Source: Pogonophryne albipinna (lineage: Eukaryota; Chordata; Actinopteri; Perciformes; Artedidraconidae). Taken from it: a stretch of 64,000 nt of DNA. Each line of letters opens with the position of its first letter. Positions within the stretch are counted from its first letter, which is position 1. The position numbers and the translations under genes are program-made. The stretch is taken from assembly GCA_028583405.1 (NCBI GenBank), contig CM053260.1:10934660-10998659 (forward strand), given 5' to 3'. The notes under the pieces were generated by a model, which saw only the letters and a program-made list of their open reading frames with translations, was not told where the DNA came from and did no database searches. Positions 1 to 45,231 of this stretch are shown here, piece by piece.

Positions 1-1430
1 CCAGCATAAGAGACATAAACAAGACAATGCAGTATATAAATCAATCAAATAACCAAATAAGTAAAAACAGAGGATGTGTGATGGATAATGATCAGGGTGG
101 ATATGCGAGTGTGAAGAGATATGTTTTGAGGCGTGATTTGAAAATGGGGAGAGAGTCAGTGTTGCGGATGTCAGGTGGGAGGGAGTTCCAGAGGCGGGGT
201 GCAGAGCGGCTGAAGGCTCTAGACCCCATGGTGGTTAAACGGAAGGGGGTGCAGTGAGGCTGAGGGAAGCAGAAGATCTGAGTGTGCGGATGGGTGTGTT
301 GATGTGTAGGAGGTCGGAGAGGTACAGAGGAGTGAGGTTATGGATGGCCTTAAAGGCGAGGAGCAGAATCTTAAAAACGATACGGGATTTGACGGGGAGC
401 CAGTGAAGTTGCTGAAGAACAGGAGTGATGTGGTTAATGGAGGGGGTTCTGGTGATGATGCGGGCAGCAGAGTTCTGAACCAGTTGAAGTCTGTGGATGG
501 ATTTGAGAGGGAGACCAAAGAGAAGGGAGTTGCAGTAGTCGATGCGGGAAGTGACCAGGGTGTGAACAAGAATGGCGGTGGTCTTAGGGTTAAGGGACGG
601 GCGGAGGCGGTTGATGTTGCGTAGATGGAAATAGGCAGACCAAGTGATATTACTGATGTGAGATTTGAATGAAAGTGTGCCGTCGAGGATGACACCCAGA
701 CTCTTAACCTGAGGGGAGGGGGACACTGAAGAGTTGTCTATAGTAATGGAGAAACTGTCAGGTTTGGTTAGGGTGGATTTTGTGCCAATGAGGAGAACCT
801 CGGTTTTACTGTTGTTAAGTTTGAGAAAGTTAGAGGAGAACCAGGATTTGATGTCCTGTAAGCAGTCAGACAGGGAGGATGGAGGGAGGATGGTGGTTGG
901 TTTGGAGGACAAGTAGAGCTGGGTGTCATCCGCGTAGCAATGAAAGTGGATGTTGTGTTTACGGAAGATATTGCCAAGAGGAAGTAAATAGATGATAAAA
1001 AGGAGAGGCCCCAGGACAGAGCCCTGGGGAACACCGGTCGTGACTGGAAGTGGCTGTGATTTGAAGGTTTTGAGTTGGATGAACTGAGTGCGGCCAGAGA
1101 GATATGATTTAAACCAGAGGAGGGGTGTGTCAGTGATCCCGATGGAGGTCAGTCTGTCAATGAGGATGCTGTGGGAAATGGTGTCAAAAGCTGCACTAAG
1201 ATCAAGGAGGATGAGGATAGTTAATAGTCCGGAGTCAGCTGCCATGAGGAGGTCGTTAGTGATTTTCACCAGTGCTGTTTCTGTGCTGTGATGGGGGCGG
1301 AAACCAGATTGAAATTGTTCGTACAGATTATTGTCAGACAAGTGGGTATGGATTTGGGATGCAACAGTTTTTTCCAGGATTTTTGAGAGAAATGGTAGGT
1401 TAGATATGGGACGGTAGTTATTAAAATTGT
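1..1430 (-). mobile_element. 5'-truncated, frameshifted L2/CR1-group LINE (ORF2 fragment)
   Basis: Read on the minus strand, a 368-codon open frame (1341 to 235) encodes the middle and thumb of a non-LTR reverse transcriptase. Visible are [27 protein letters not shown] (motif A), [13 protein letters not shown] (motif B) and the catalytic [11 protein letters not shown] box. The same frame can be traced upstream to about 1428 ([16 protein letters not shown]), where homology stops, so the copy is 5' truncated and has no endonuclease. The usual L2 C-terminus (SRAFSRSAPRLWNSLP and onward) continues in another frame from about 225 to a stop at 92-94, so a frameshift near 230 breaks the ORF. Sequence from 91 to 1 is probably 3' UTR, and the true 3' end may lie outside the window. 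The clade assignment (L2 rather than another CR1-group family) is from family memory. Confidence 0.85.
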
Positions 1431-1769
1431 TACTACTTAGAAAGTACCCTATAAATTATGTTTTTGTATATATTAAGCTTATCACTATATACTTTAATGC
1501 CTTATATTTAAATAGACCATAACATATTCTTAGTAAATATCTATGTCTGAATACTTAATTGTTTTGTTAAATAGTTTTTCTTGTTGTGGGACCGCACTTT
1601 GCACTAATTTGGTAGAATGCCCCATATACTAGTTTCGTCTATAACAATGCATCAAACTTTGTAAGCAGGTCATGTGCTTGTTTGTAAAATTGAATCTAGC
1701 TGTCAGGTAAATGTAGAGAAGTCAATACAGCTTGCTCTATAGAGCACATTTTTCTACCAATAAACTTAA
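1431..1769. other. AT-rich intergenic stretch
   Basis: Lies between the LINE fragment and the solo LTR. I see no exon, RNA gene or clear repeat structure here. Its last five bases (1765-1769, cttaa) are one half of the LTR target duplication. Confidence 0.5.
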
Positions 1770-2277
1770 TGTTGTGCGTTGGCAACTGTGTTAAATGTTT
1801 TTTGTTAGTTTATTTTTTTATGTTTCACTTACTGTTTTATTTTGTAATCACCTTGTCTCGTGCATGTTTCCTTTTCTTCCCGCCATCGTCAGTGTCTGCC
1901 CTGCCCCTGATTGTTTTCCACCTGTGTCCACTTATATATAGTGTCCTGTCTCCCTGTCTGTTGCCAGATTGTTTTGTGTCTTATGCCAAACTCTCCAGCG
2001 TTTTCCAAACTCTTCTAAGTTATCGTTACGGTTATTGTTCATATTAGTAATTATAGTAAGGTAAGATCAGGTAGAAGTATTTTTCTAGTTTATTTGTTAG
2101 GTAAGCATTTAGTGTCGATTTATCATTGTATGTATTTTTCTGGATTTGCCGATCCTGTGGTTTTGTTATTCATTATATTTTTTTATACAACTGCTTTTCA
2201 AGTAAAGACTCTTTTTGATACTTGAATCCTGTGTCTGCATTCATGCTTTTGGGTCCACTCCTTGTACACCCGTGACA
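1770..2277 (+). mobile_element. Solo LTR of a Gypsy-like retrotransposon
   Basis: A 508-bp block begins with TGTTGTG and ends with GTGACA, giving the TG...CA ends usual for LTRs. It is flanked on both sides by the 5-bp direct repeat cttaa (1765-1769 and 2278-2282), as expected for an LTR-element target duplication. Inside are a TATA-like stretch (ttatatata near 1930) and an AGTAAA polyadenylation-like signal near 2200, both on the plus strand, followed by a C/T-rich end typical of fish Gypsy LTRs. No internal gag-pol sequence or second LTR is present, so it looks like a solo LTR left by LTR-LTR recombination. The 92-codon open frame inside it is not a gene. Confidence 0.6.
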
Positions 2278-2796
2278 CTTAATGTGCTTTACTGTATTAG
2301 AGGGGGGAAAAGAAAGATCTACACATATACCAAATGCTTACACACACTCATCTGCATGCATACAACAACCTCATATACTGAACAAACTCTGCCAACATAA
2401 GTAAGACTGTGTACATAACTGAAGATGACCAAAATTAATAGCTAGAAGTCTATGTTTGTTTTTAGTGTATTATGTTTTTGTTTATCATCTCACTTTAAAA
2501 TGTAAACCACCTAAATTGCTCATAACATTGAAGTTAGTTTAAGGTCTTCTTACTCAGTTCAACCTATTCCTAGCCGTCTCTCTTTATATTTATATTTGAA
2601 CAGATGTACAATTATACGAAGATGTCCTTCTTTTTGTATTATTAATGTAAATTCTGCTTCTTAGCTTTAAACGTACATACAACTTATAGATGGATTAAAC
2701 TGCGATATTTTGGACCTAATGGAACAGATGGCAGTCAGGACGCTCCACGGGAACCCTCTGCAGGCTGCGTGGCTGTGTGGTCTGCTGGCTGCTCAG

Positions 2797-2899
2797 GTGA
2801 TCAGCTGTCCAGATTCCTGCAGCAAGTGTTCAGGCCCAGAACATGACCAGTGTGAGCAATGCAGAGCAGGATGGACACTCCACAATAACACCTGTGTAG
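2797..2899 (+). CDS. creld1: creld1 exon: first CX (furin-like) repeat
   Basis: The acceptor is GGCTGCTCAG before 2797 and the donor is GTACTG at 2900. Phase is 0 in and 1 out. It encodes VISCPDSCSKC...NNTCV plus the first base of the Asp codon completed by the next exon. The open frame continues upstream to an ATG at 2710; see findings. Confidence 0.75.
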
Positions 2900-4376
2900 G
2901 TACTGTGCAGAGCTTACCTTCACATTTATGTTTGGTATAGGACAAGCAGACTAATGTTCTACATTTATTTTAATGAATGCGTGTTTTGATCTGTTTCAGA
3001 CATTGATGAGTGTGGCACTGAGCTGGGTATCTGTCCTACAAACAGATACTGCTTCAATACACAGGGTTCGTTTGAGTGCAGAGGTCAGTGGTCTACAATC
3101 TGCGTAAAATACTTAATATGTTACCTTCTTCTATAGAAATAATTAAGACCAAATGAAATAAATCACTGAATAAAGTAAACATAACATGCCAGAAAACAGT
3201 GGAAACATATCAATCATAATTTACCAGAGGGTTAGGAAGACATCCTCAAACACCTTGTTTAGCTCAACCAACAGCCCAAAACCTAAAGATATTCAATTTA
3301 CAGAAAAATAGTAAATCCTTACCTTTGTGAGGCTGAAGCCAGCTAATGTATTACATTGTTTGACTGATACAGGGCTAACAAATATATATTTTATATATAC
3401 AGTATATATATCCTATCCATCTATTAATTTTCTATTCTATTGATTTATATACTTAGAAATAGAGCCCCAAAACGGACAAAAGGAGGTAAAAGTCATCAGT
3501 GTATCAGACGGCTCAACCAAACACAGCCAAATATATGAATATATCCTCAATGTCAGTTAATGATATTGTGAGTGAGAAAACTAAGTTAAATCACAAACAC
3601 AAAGTTGGTTTCCTTACATACAACCAGTTGAGAATATAAAATAAAATGTAAATCTGTCACTAGTTAATTTTATGTTTTTAACATATATTATCATGTATCA
3701 ATGCCCAGGCAATATCAAGCCTTGTTTTGTAAATGAATAAATGTAATGATCACTCTTTCCTCAGATTGCGACCCGGCCTGTGTGGGCTGTATGGGCAGTG
3801 GACCAGCACGCTGCAGGAAGTGTGCCTCTGGGTACTCACTGACAGGGTCCAAATGTTTGGGTGAATACCTTAAACATAATATTTGAAAGAATGATTTTGT
3901 GCTCCAGATGAGATTGCATAATGAAGCTCTCCTTATTTCTCTCAGATATAGATGAATGCAGTGACAGGGTACTTGCCTGCCATGGTCTGGATGAGATCTG
4001 TACCAACACAGAAGGCTCTTTCCGCTGTGACTGTGCTGAGGCATTCATCCACAAAGATGGTGTCTGTGTGAAGAAGCAGCAGCCTCGTGAGTCTCATCAC
4101 AATCCCATGCACCTCACCTGACTGCAGCCTCTCACATGTGTACCTCTCTGTGCAGGCGTTCAGGACAAAGGTCTGTTTGAGGATATCCAGGACGACGAGG
4201 TGGAGGTGCTGCAGCAGATGTTCTTCGGGGTGGTGCTTTGTGCTCTGGCCACACTAGCTGCCAAAGGAGATATGGTCTACACATCTGTATTTATGGGGGC
4301 AGTGGCAGCCATGGCAGGGTACTGGCTTTCTGACAGGGGGGACCGTTTGTTAAACAACTTTGTCAGCGGACGTTAA
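2797..4376 (+). CDS. creld1: CRELD1, 3' portion (five exons; cysteine-rich with EGF-like domains 1)
   Basis: Exons 2797-2899, 3000-3083, 3765-3860, 3946-4086 and 4156-4376 have consensus GT/AG junctions, matching phases (1-1 for the middle exons) and a summed length of 645 nt, giving 214 codons plus stop. Domain order is: a Cys-rich CX repeat (CSKCSGPEHDQCEQC), an EGF-Ca repeat beginning DIDECG, a second CX repeat (CVGCMGSGPARCRKC), a second EGF repeat beginning DIDECS, then the C-terminal double membrane segment after EVEVLQQMFFG (VVLCALATLAAKG and VFMGAVAAMAGYW). This C-terminus matches CRELD1; CRELD2 is secreted and lacks these segments. CRELD1 is an ER/cell-surface membrane protein linked to calcineurin-NFAT signalling and heart septation. 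The N-terminal exons (signal peptide and WE domain) are not seen and probably lie left of the window. The gene is convergent with erc2. Confidence 0.9.
3000..3083 (+). CDS. creld1: creld1 exon: EGF-Ca repeat
   Basis: Acceptor CTGTTTCAG before 3000, donor GTCAGT at 3084. The exon is 84 nt, phase 1-1. It encodes the DIDECGTELGICPTNRYC calcium-binding EGF start and ends in FECR, continuing as D-C-D in the next exon. Confidence 0.9.
3765..3860 (+). CDS. creld1: creld1 exon: second CX repeat
   Basis: Acceptor CTTTCCTCAG, donor GTGAAT at 3861. The exon is 96 nt, phase 1-1. It encodes CDPACVGCMGSGPARCRKC, the diagnostic CRELD cysteine spacing. Confidence 0.92.
3946..4086 (+). CDS. creld1: creld1 exon: second EGF-Ca repeat
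   Basis: Acceptor TTTCTCTCAG, donor GTGAGT at 4087. The exon is 141 nt. It encodes DIDECSDRVLACHGLDEIC and ends KKQQP plus one base of the Arg codon. Confidence 0.92.
4156..4376 (+). CDS. creld1: creld1 terminal exon: paired membrane segments and stop
   Basis: Acceptor CTCTGTGCAG before 4156. It encodes an acidic linker (EDIQDDEVEV) and two short hydrophobic segments separated by AAKGD, then ends DRLLNNFVSGR with TAA at 4374-4376. Family memory places this tail at the extreme C-terminus of CRELD1. Confidence 0.93.
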
Positions 4377-4589
4377 CACAAATAGTACATGCTGTATGCC
4401 AGCAACTTAAACAATCACTGTTCAGAAAATGCAACTCAATCGTGCGCATTCACGTTTGTTATAAACAATATTAGATTTTGATATGAAAGTATTTTGCTCT
4501 GAAAGATGGTCATATTTGTCACTCTTTTCTCTCAGTTAGAGAAATTGTTGTGGCAAACTTTTAAGCACTGAACTATCATGAACAAAAAT

Positions 4590-4985
4590 GTAAAAAATAC
4601 TTGAGGGTAGGCAAGAACGGAGAAACCAGCATTTATTCAAAAACGAGTAAGCTAGAATTTGAAAGTACACAACCGAAAAAAATCTGCCCCTTTCTTCAGA
4701 CTTCCTTACAAAGCCCCTCCTCTAACACACACGAATGCGCACATGACCAATGAGGGCACGCGATGGAAGGCTGACAGGCAGGTAGGCCATCCAAATAACT
4801 GCCACGGGCCGAGGCAGATGATTGGACTTGCTTTTTACAGCGCCACGGCTTCCACAGATGAAATATTTATATATATTTATTGTCAAAGCATTTAATTTAT
4901 TCCTTGCTATCAGGATGTTAAGAGCATTCCATGGAATATAACAAGTGTTTCTGAAGTGAATTACCTACCCCACCTTTAAGGTGTT
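4590..4985. repeat. Probable decayed nonautonomous repeat in creld1 3' UTR
   Basis: The block starts near cttgagggtaggcaag and ends near ttacctaccccacctttaag; these read as loose inverted copies of each other. The interior (rich in tgaccaatgagg-type sequence) resembles dispersed fish repeats. I cannot define ends or a target duplication, so this is tentative. Confidence 0.3.
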
Positions 4986-5520
4986 TGTGCAGAACCAACC
5001 TTTCCTTTTAATAGGAAACATTTTAATAAAATTAAGTTTTAGTTACATGAACCTGGAGAGTGACACTTTTCTCTGTCCCTGCAGCTTCTCTCCGCTAACT
5101 ACATATTTGTCTTTCCCCCACTGGCTTGGATGTTCTTTACATATTTTGAGTTTTCATTATGTCTGTGGTCGAGCTTCTCAAAAGGAATGTGGTTGTTTAT
5201 TCTTGACCTTTAAAAATGTAGTTGACAAAGCTTTATTTAAGGTGCACCTACCAGTTTATAGTCTGGAGATTCTTAACCTTATTTTACAGTCTGTGGATTG
5301 AGTTGGTTCTGTTGTCAACACAACCTCCAGTTACTGGAAGACTGCAAGGTTTAGTAGAAAGGTGTTAGACATTTTTCTAGCTTTAGATGCCTTGTTTTGG
5401 TATTTGGTGCCAACAAAATAAAATGTTATTAACTATAGATAGATTTAAAAATAATTTACAGCTTGCTTGGATTTTCTCCTAATACTGTATCAATGACATT
5501 GTATTTGCATTCACAAAAAA

Positions 5521-5526
5521 AATAAA
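5521..5526 (+). terminator. creld1: creld1 polyadenylation signal AATAAA
   Basis: Canonical hexamer about 1.15 kb after the creld1 stop, followed within 30 nt by T-rich sequence. It lies about 140 bp from the convergent erc2 signal. Confidence 0.55.
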
Positions 5527-5649
5527 GTTTTTACCTGTTCTACAATGTAGTATATCGTGTTTGCACTATCCAACAGTTGCATATAATGATCGTAGTATTA
5601 CTAGAAAGTACTTATAATTAAGATTTGAGTAGAAAAATGCCAACAGAGA

Positions 5650-8600
5650 CAGAAAGAAAGTCACCTTTATTTGATGGATATAAACAAACTGGCCAACACT
5701 CAATAGTAGTATTCTGTTACATCACATACAATAGCAAACTGGGGAGCTGAGGATAGCCTCAGAGGGTTAAAAAAAACAAAACAGAAAACATCACAGAGTA
5801 TCCATGCTTCATTCAAAAACTTTGACTCAGTCTCTCTCTTTTTTCTCCATGGACTTCCTCTGATAAAGTTTTTTAAATAGATTTTTCTCTTATGCATTCA
5901 TGACACACACACCCACATCCATAAAAGCAGCTATGTGCACACACACTCACACTTACTATCACTCCTTTCTCTATTCTGAATACATTTACACAAGCAACCC
6001 CAAAATCATGCTGCACTCTCACAAAACTGCACAGGCTGTCTACTAAGGGGACACAGTAAGTGAGACACACATCACTCTCAAACACAACATCACACCGTCA
6101 CGATGCAGATGCAAGTAATGAATGAGGAATGATACATCATGGGAGGCTAGCTCACGTTCACACAAGTAATCATTCAGCATGCTGGACACTCACATTTAAC
6201 GTGTTCCTAGATCTTTACTGTACAGCTCAAAACATTTACTTATACAAATAGTACAGTCTCAAACTGGCATATTTTATAAGCTTAAACCATAGAAAAAATC
6301 AAGTTAACTTAAATACAAAAAATGAAGAATAAAAATGTAAACAATTTTTGTTCTGTCAAAACAAAAAAATGTTTCTGGCATTGGTCACAGTGATTTGTTT
6401 AATCCAAAGTTTTCAGCAACATACAGTTAAAGAAAAACAAACTGTATACAACGATAAAGTGAAAATGTTAGGCTTTTCATACTTTTTTCTCAAAGGCCTT
6501 TTGAAAATAACTGGTGAACCTACAGGCCTTTCAAGTATTTTTCTACACGGCTGCCTCCAGCCACAGACTTGACTTCTTGACTCCACCTCACACTGAGTGC
6601 GATGTTTGTCTTTCACACCCAGGATTAGTCTTTCGTTTAAACCCAGGGACCAAGCCCCAGCCTCTAAGCCTCTGTGTCTCCTACCATTTTTTTATTTGAC
6701 ACAACAGTTGAGAAATCGCTCTGCATAGAGAACAGGAGATTATCCTTACGTCGTCGCTTTCAGTTGGCACGTTATGTAAAATTCAACATGCATGCGCACA
6801 ATTAAAATGTTTCATGTGTTCTACCATGTAAATCAAATATGGTATTAGGAGAACCCCCTACTTCAAGTATTCAAAAGATAAGGACCTGAAAGTCGGGGAA
6901 TTGCACTCGGCCCCCCGATGGTGGATTGAGAGGATTTTTGCTCCTCTGTCTGTTTGCATTGTCTTCCCATAAAAAGAAAATTCCGGATCAGGACCTTTCT
7001 TTTAACATTTGTAAACACAACCACGAAAGTTTCACACATCAATGGATTCTTGGTCAGTGACAGGATGTGTGTAGGTTCATAGGTGAAGCGGACACATACT
7101 TTTTGGAAGATGGGTAGATGGAAAGACATTTACATACAACAATCAACACTTGGCCATATAAAGGAGACACAGGCACCATGAAGGGAGGGAGAGGAAGTAG
7201 GGGATTGTAACAGTCTAATTCAATTTTCACTATATAATGCGAGTTGTTTTTTCTACTTGATCAGCTGTCACAGTCACGTATGTCACCACTTCTGTTTACA
7301 AGACGACAACGACGACAAAACACGCGAAAGAAATGCATCCCGACAGAGTTACTCGAACCTCTACTTGGATGTTAAACGTGATAGTCATCACTCACAAGTG
7401 CAAGTTTCTGACTGCTTTAGTCCAGCAGCCATAATATCATTGCTACTGATGTGAGCTGCAAAGTTGTCACCACAAGCCAAGTGATGTTCAACTAAATGTT
7501 TTCATAAGGAAGGAATGTAATAATGTCATATGTTATACACTTCTAAATAGATTTGGATATACTTCTATTCCTCAAACTGCTCCAAAGCTCTTATATTTTT
7601 TTCTTTTTGGGCTGTCCTGTTTTCAGACAGGGAATGTTTCTTGTTGCTGAAGGGTTTTCTCACAATGTACAAATCAGAGGAAAATCACACCACTCAACAC
7701 TCTAAATAAGACATCTCACTGACCTCCAGCCAGTTAGAAAAATAACCATGAAGAAAAAAAACATATATATCTTGTCAGTTTGAAACGATTTTCTGACCAC
7801 GTATAGACACACTATAGATTTCTCTCTATATGTATTATATATGAATATCTATCATATATATTGTGTACAGTTTTTACGAGGCACAGGCCACCTTGTTGAG
7901 AAGGAGAAAACAGGTCACTATGTTTGGGGTGGTCACACCGGAGAGGGGAGCAGGACCATACTGTAGTCAGAGATGGGGTGTCAATGGTACAGACAGACCT
8001 GCGGGGAAAACATCGATTGAACCTCCACCTTATAGTCTATACTGTATTTATAGTAGCACTCTTCATACCATCACCTCTGTGTGGGTCTTGAAGTAATTGT
8101 TGTTTATAAGGTCAAGACGTATGTACAAAGCAGTCTTACAGTTGTTTGTGAAGCCCGTTTTGGGATCAAGTCCCTCTACTGTAAAAGGACTAAAAGATGC
8201 TCTTGACCAGGTCTTCTGACACCATTTAGTTTGAGCACCAGCAGAAGCACCATTAGTAAAAATTCCTGCAACACGGAGGAGGTGCATAGGTGCATAGTAT
8301 CAGAAAGGAAAGGTCAAATGACTTGATGATTATTTTTGAACCCTCTCTTGGCCGCTCTGATTGGATGGTTGATTACACTTTTGGTGATAAATTTGAGCAA
8401 GGATGTGGGAATAAAAATGCATTCACTCTACATTGACTTCTGCATAGATTGATTCTTTTGTTGACTACTTTTGATTAAAATGAGGTAAGATGAAGAGAAA
8501 CATTGATAGCACCCACAGCCTTGAGGCTATAACAAGCCCATGAGCTGGAAGGCCCTGCTTCAGTAGCCAAGGGAACCCCACCACTGCAGGCAAGGCTAAA

Positions 8601-9683
8601 GGCATACTATCAGCAAGCTTTAAGCTCTCCCTTTTACCAACAAGAAATTAAAACAGAAAACGATCTAATCTGGTGTGTGGAAAAAGCAAGTGCCTCTAAA
8701 CAGATGTGTTGTGTGTTGGCATGTATAAAGGTAAAAAAGAGGTCACTGTGTGCCACAAAGGGTAAATTAGCTCATCGACACGATCAAATGATTAAAACTA
8801 CAGAACAGTCATGAGGGTGATGACAGCCAGGTCGAGGGGTCAGATGTCACCAGGTGGGTCAGCAGGGCAGTGAGGATCAAGAAACCAGGACAGAGTCAGG
8901 TGGGGAAGCCAGCCAGAGGGATCAGTGGGTAGGAGAAACAGACAGCAAGAAGACCAGGATCTTGATCCATCGCAGGGAGGAGGATGAGGAACAAATACTG
9001 GGCTCTGGCAGGCAGTCATGAGATCTCTGCTGGGTGGATGGAGAGGGCGTTGTTGGCCTGAAGAGGTGTAGTGATCAGCAGGTGACAGACAGGTGAGGTG
9101 ACCTCTGTGAGACGTAGGACTGCCATGTTGATCACATGCCATGTTCAAGCAAGAATCTGACAGGGCACATCTGTCTCTATGGGTATCAACATCATTTTAA
9201 TGTAGTCCTGCATCTGTGTTTCTGTACAGAGGAAGAAGAGGACGGCTGCTCCTGTTTCCTTGAGCAGAGAAAAACTAAATAGAGTAAGTTTGTACATGTA
9301 TTTTGATTAGATTCATTGTGTGTGTGTCATTGTACATTATGTGTTGGAAATTACCTGATCAGCTGTCAGTCTCCCCGCCTGACCTGCACACCTGAGTGCC
9401 CCCTCCTCGTCCCCAGAGAAAATAAACAAAAGTCCCATTGCTGAGTGTCAACTGAGTGAAGGTAATACATGTTTGGTCGGGTAGTGTTTCAACATCGTGG
9501 CGTGGCTGTGCTACTCCAGTAGTGACTGAATCATCTGAATGTGAGAGATTACAAAAATCAAGGCGTCATGCAGCTGTTATAAAGTTATAAAGCGTGAAGA
9601 AACTGAGAATCATAAAGTTATAACGTCTTAAACATATCTCACCCCTCAAAACAATATTAGAGCTTTGGTTGTCACAGCAAGGG
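5650..9683 (-). other. erc2: Probable long erc2 3' UTR
   Basis: This stretch carries only random open frames and no splice-bounded exon with family similarity on either strand. It follows the erc2 stop codon directly and ends at a minus-strand AATAAA. A long 3' UTR is common for neuronal active-zone genes. The extent is inferred, not demonstrated. Confidence 0.45.
5666..5671 (-). terminator. erc2: Candidate distal erc2 polyadenylation signal AATAAA
   Basis: The minus-strand hexamer (plus-strand tttatt) is the last good signal before the creld1 3' end. Using it gives erc2 a 3' UTR of about 4 kb. Other minus-strand hexamers, for example near 6690, would give shorter forms. Confidence 0.4.
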
Positions 9684-42830
<33,147 letters not shown>

Positions 42831-44552
42831 GTCCTGTGAATCGGCGGTGTGGCCGCCAGAGGGTCCTTAATGGGAGCGTGCTGAAGTGAGACTGCTCTGA
42901 CCCTCTGAAGCATACATGAGTGACTTTATTTCATGCCTTAATGGGTGGAACACTTCAAAGTCAGACCTGAGGAAACAGGAGAAAATAACCTGTTAGATGA
43001 AAAACAACTGTTTGTATGTGTCAGATGAAAGGAGCAGAAATAAACAGCAGGTTTCCCTGGGAATGAAAATTGGCCTGAAAGATGCTCAAGTTAGATAAAT
43101 AGTTTTTAAGACTGTCTTACCCAACATCGTCAGCTAACTGTCAAAGTTTATGTGGCTCTTATATCAAATGGCCTAGGAATTTTCCCAGCATCATCCTGGT
43201 TACCCACTGGCCAACATTTATCTACATCCCATTAATACTATCAGGCCAGACAGCTATACAACCACAGAGAACATCGGGTAAACTATAAACTAATTAAAAC
43301 AGAGGATACAATAGTATATCTAGTATATTGTCTGTTCTGGAGATTTTTATAATGAGAATCAGGCTTAATATAAAACAAGAAGCACACAGTTTATGCATCA
43401 GCTAATTCTGTAAAGACCAAATTAGTAAAAGAACAATTCGCCCCCCGTTTTGATCAGTGATTATAGTGAGATTATAGAGATTATAACACATCACAAATAG
43501 TCAGAGTGCACCAGAGTACACATACATCTACCACGGTGTTGCACAAAACAATGTAATCATTACAATGTCCCCAACTCAGTGCAATAACAAATACAAATTC
43601 AGCTGTCATAATTAGGCCCGTAGCCGATGACATAAACTAATCCTCTTCTGAATTGTATTATCTAATAAACACATAAAACGTGCTTATAAAATAGCCATGG
43701 GGCAATTATTTTGTAACCATGTAGTTGTGCAATTCACAATATGCTCTATAGTTTTACTAGCCACCATTTTATTAAAATGGCATAAATCATAAGATCCTAA
43801 AATAGTGCATAGCCTGCTGCCTAACAAGGAGCAAGGGATATGGATAGCTTAATTTTGTCATGATTTAATAATGGTTCTGCCATACCTCAAGCTTTAATAC
43901 CGTACGAAATATTTAATTGTCTATAAAATATTTAAGCATGAGATGACACATAATGTCTGTTCCATTATTACATTATGGTAGAAATATTTGTAAGTACAAA
44001 AGTTGGATTAACAGCGAATGTTGGAGACAAAGTTGCTGACAGACCTTATTGATGTCACAGGCTGTCTGGTGACAAATAATATTGGATAGTCTGTGGACAA
44101 AAAAAATTAGTCTCTTCCATCAAAGTGAACTACGGCACTTTTTCTCCTCGGGTGAAACTTGCTGCTCAGACCCTAGTTGCCATGGTGACTATGCCTGGGC
44201 TAACGCAGATAAAACACCTCAGTCGTCTCACATGACGGAAGCATAAGTTCCAAAAAAAGTGGCAAAACTAAGAGGGTGAGTGCTGCGGAAGTGTCAAGCT
44301 GACATGACGGCCTGAAGGCCTCATGGAGAGCTTTCTTTGTAACAATCACAATCACCCCTAATTTTCCTTAATGATTCTGAGTGACAGAGGAAATTACAAT
44401 TCATGTGTTAACAGGTTTCCTCTGTGTATGAAGTTTTGGATGACAAGACCCTCAGTTGCACTCACTGAACTGTGTGGAAACACGTAGCTAGGAGGTGATC
44501 ACTGCAGGCTGGCAAAGGAGGTCGGACAGGACACTGTCATCACTGCTAGTTA

Positions 44553-44740
44553 TATAAGATAAGATAAGATAAGATAAGATGAACCTTTATTAATCCCCGA
44601 GGGGAAATCCAGTTGTACAAAGCAGCAACAGGGTAAGCGTGAAAAAAACAGTACAGCAAAGATTCACACAGATCAATAAAATCTAAAATAAATAATAAAT
44701 AAAATATTATTAATTAATATTAATATTAATATTAAGGTGT
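44553..44740 (-). repeat. (ATAAG)n tail and 3' end of a fish LINE/SINE
   Basis: Five to six ATAAG units at about 44556-44580 are followed by ctttattaatccccgagggg, a very common 3' end of a fish retroposon read on the minus strand. Confidence 0.55.
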
Positions 44741-44930
44741 CTGAGTGGACAGGAACGTCCCAATATAAAATGCGGAACAAATTATCTGAATTTGGATTGG
44801 ACGGAGCATGTGTTAACATTTTGCTTTTATAGTATAAGAACAATGTACACCAACTTATTTTTTCTGTTCAGTTTCTGAGATACACTGGCAAATTCAATAA
44901 AAAAACACATAGCTCTTATCTGCATTAGTC

Positions 44931-45124
44931 AGTTCTCATTCATAACACTCCGTTCGATGTCTCACTATGGGATGCGCCTCAACGCGTATGCAAACAGAAG
45001 CATCAATCTCATTACGCCAATCCTGATTGGCTGGTGATCTTGACGTCTACGTCAGGGAATCCACCCACCCTTTAAGTAGCTTGCGCTACGTCGCAGCGTC
45101 ATTCAAACACCTCTTCTCGCTTCA
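44931..45124 (+). repeat. DIRS left inverted terminal repeat
   Basis: Begins agttctcattcataacac. The inner ~170 bp pair with 50546-50725 in inverted orientation, for example acgtagacgtcaagatcacc on the right side against its complement near 45035. Confidence 0.9.
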
Positions 45125-45231
45125 GAGCACATCTCGATTATCAGTAGCCGGGCTAGCTTAACGGTCCACAGACTGAACCCAAGCTAACATTCGGTCGACG
45201 GGCGCTTGCCGGTTACTTTTTTGCTTTGCAG

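Larger units (their letters stand above)
4377..5545 (+). other. creld1: creld1 3' UTR
   Basis: AT-rich sequence without coding potential runs from the stop to an AATAAA at 5521-5526. An earlier AATAAA near 5417 could serve as an alternative proximal site. An old repeat may be embedded at about 4590-4985. Confidence 0.6.

Noticed and set aside
1769..2047. 92-codon hydrophobic frame
   Set aside because: Lies wholly inside the solo LTR.
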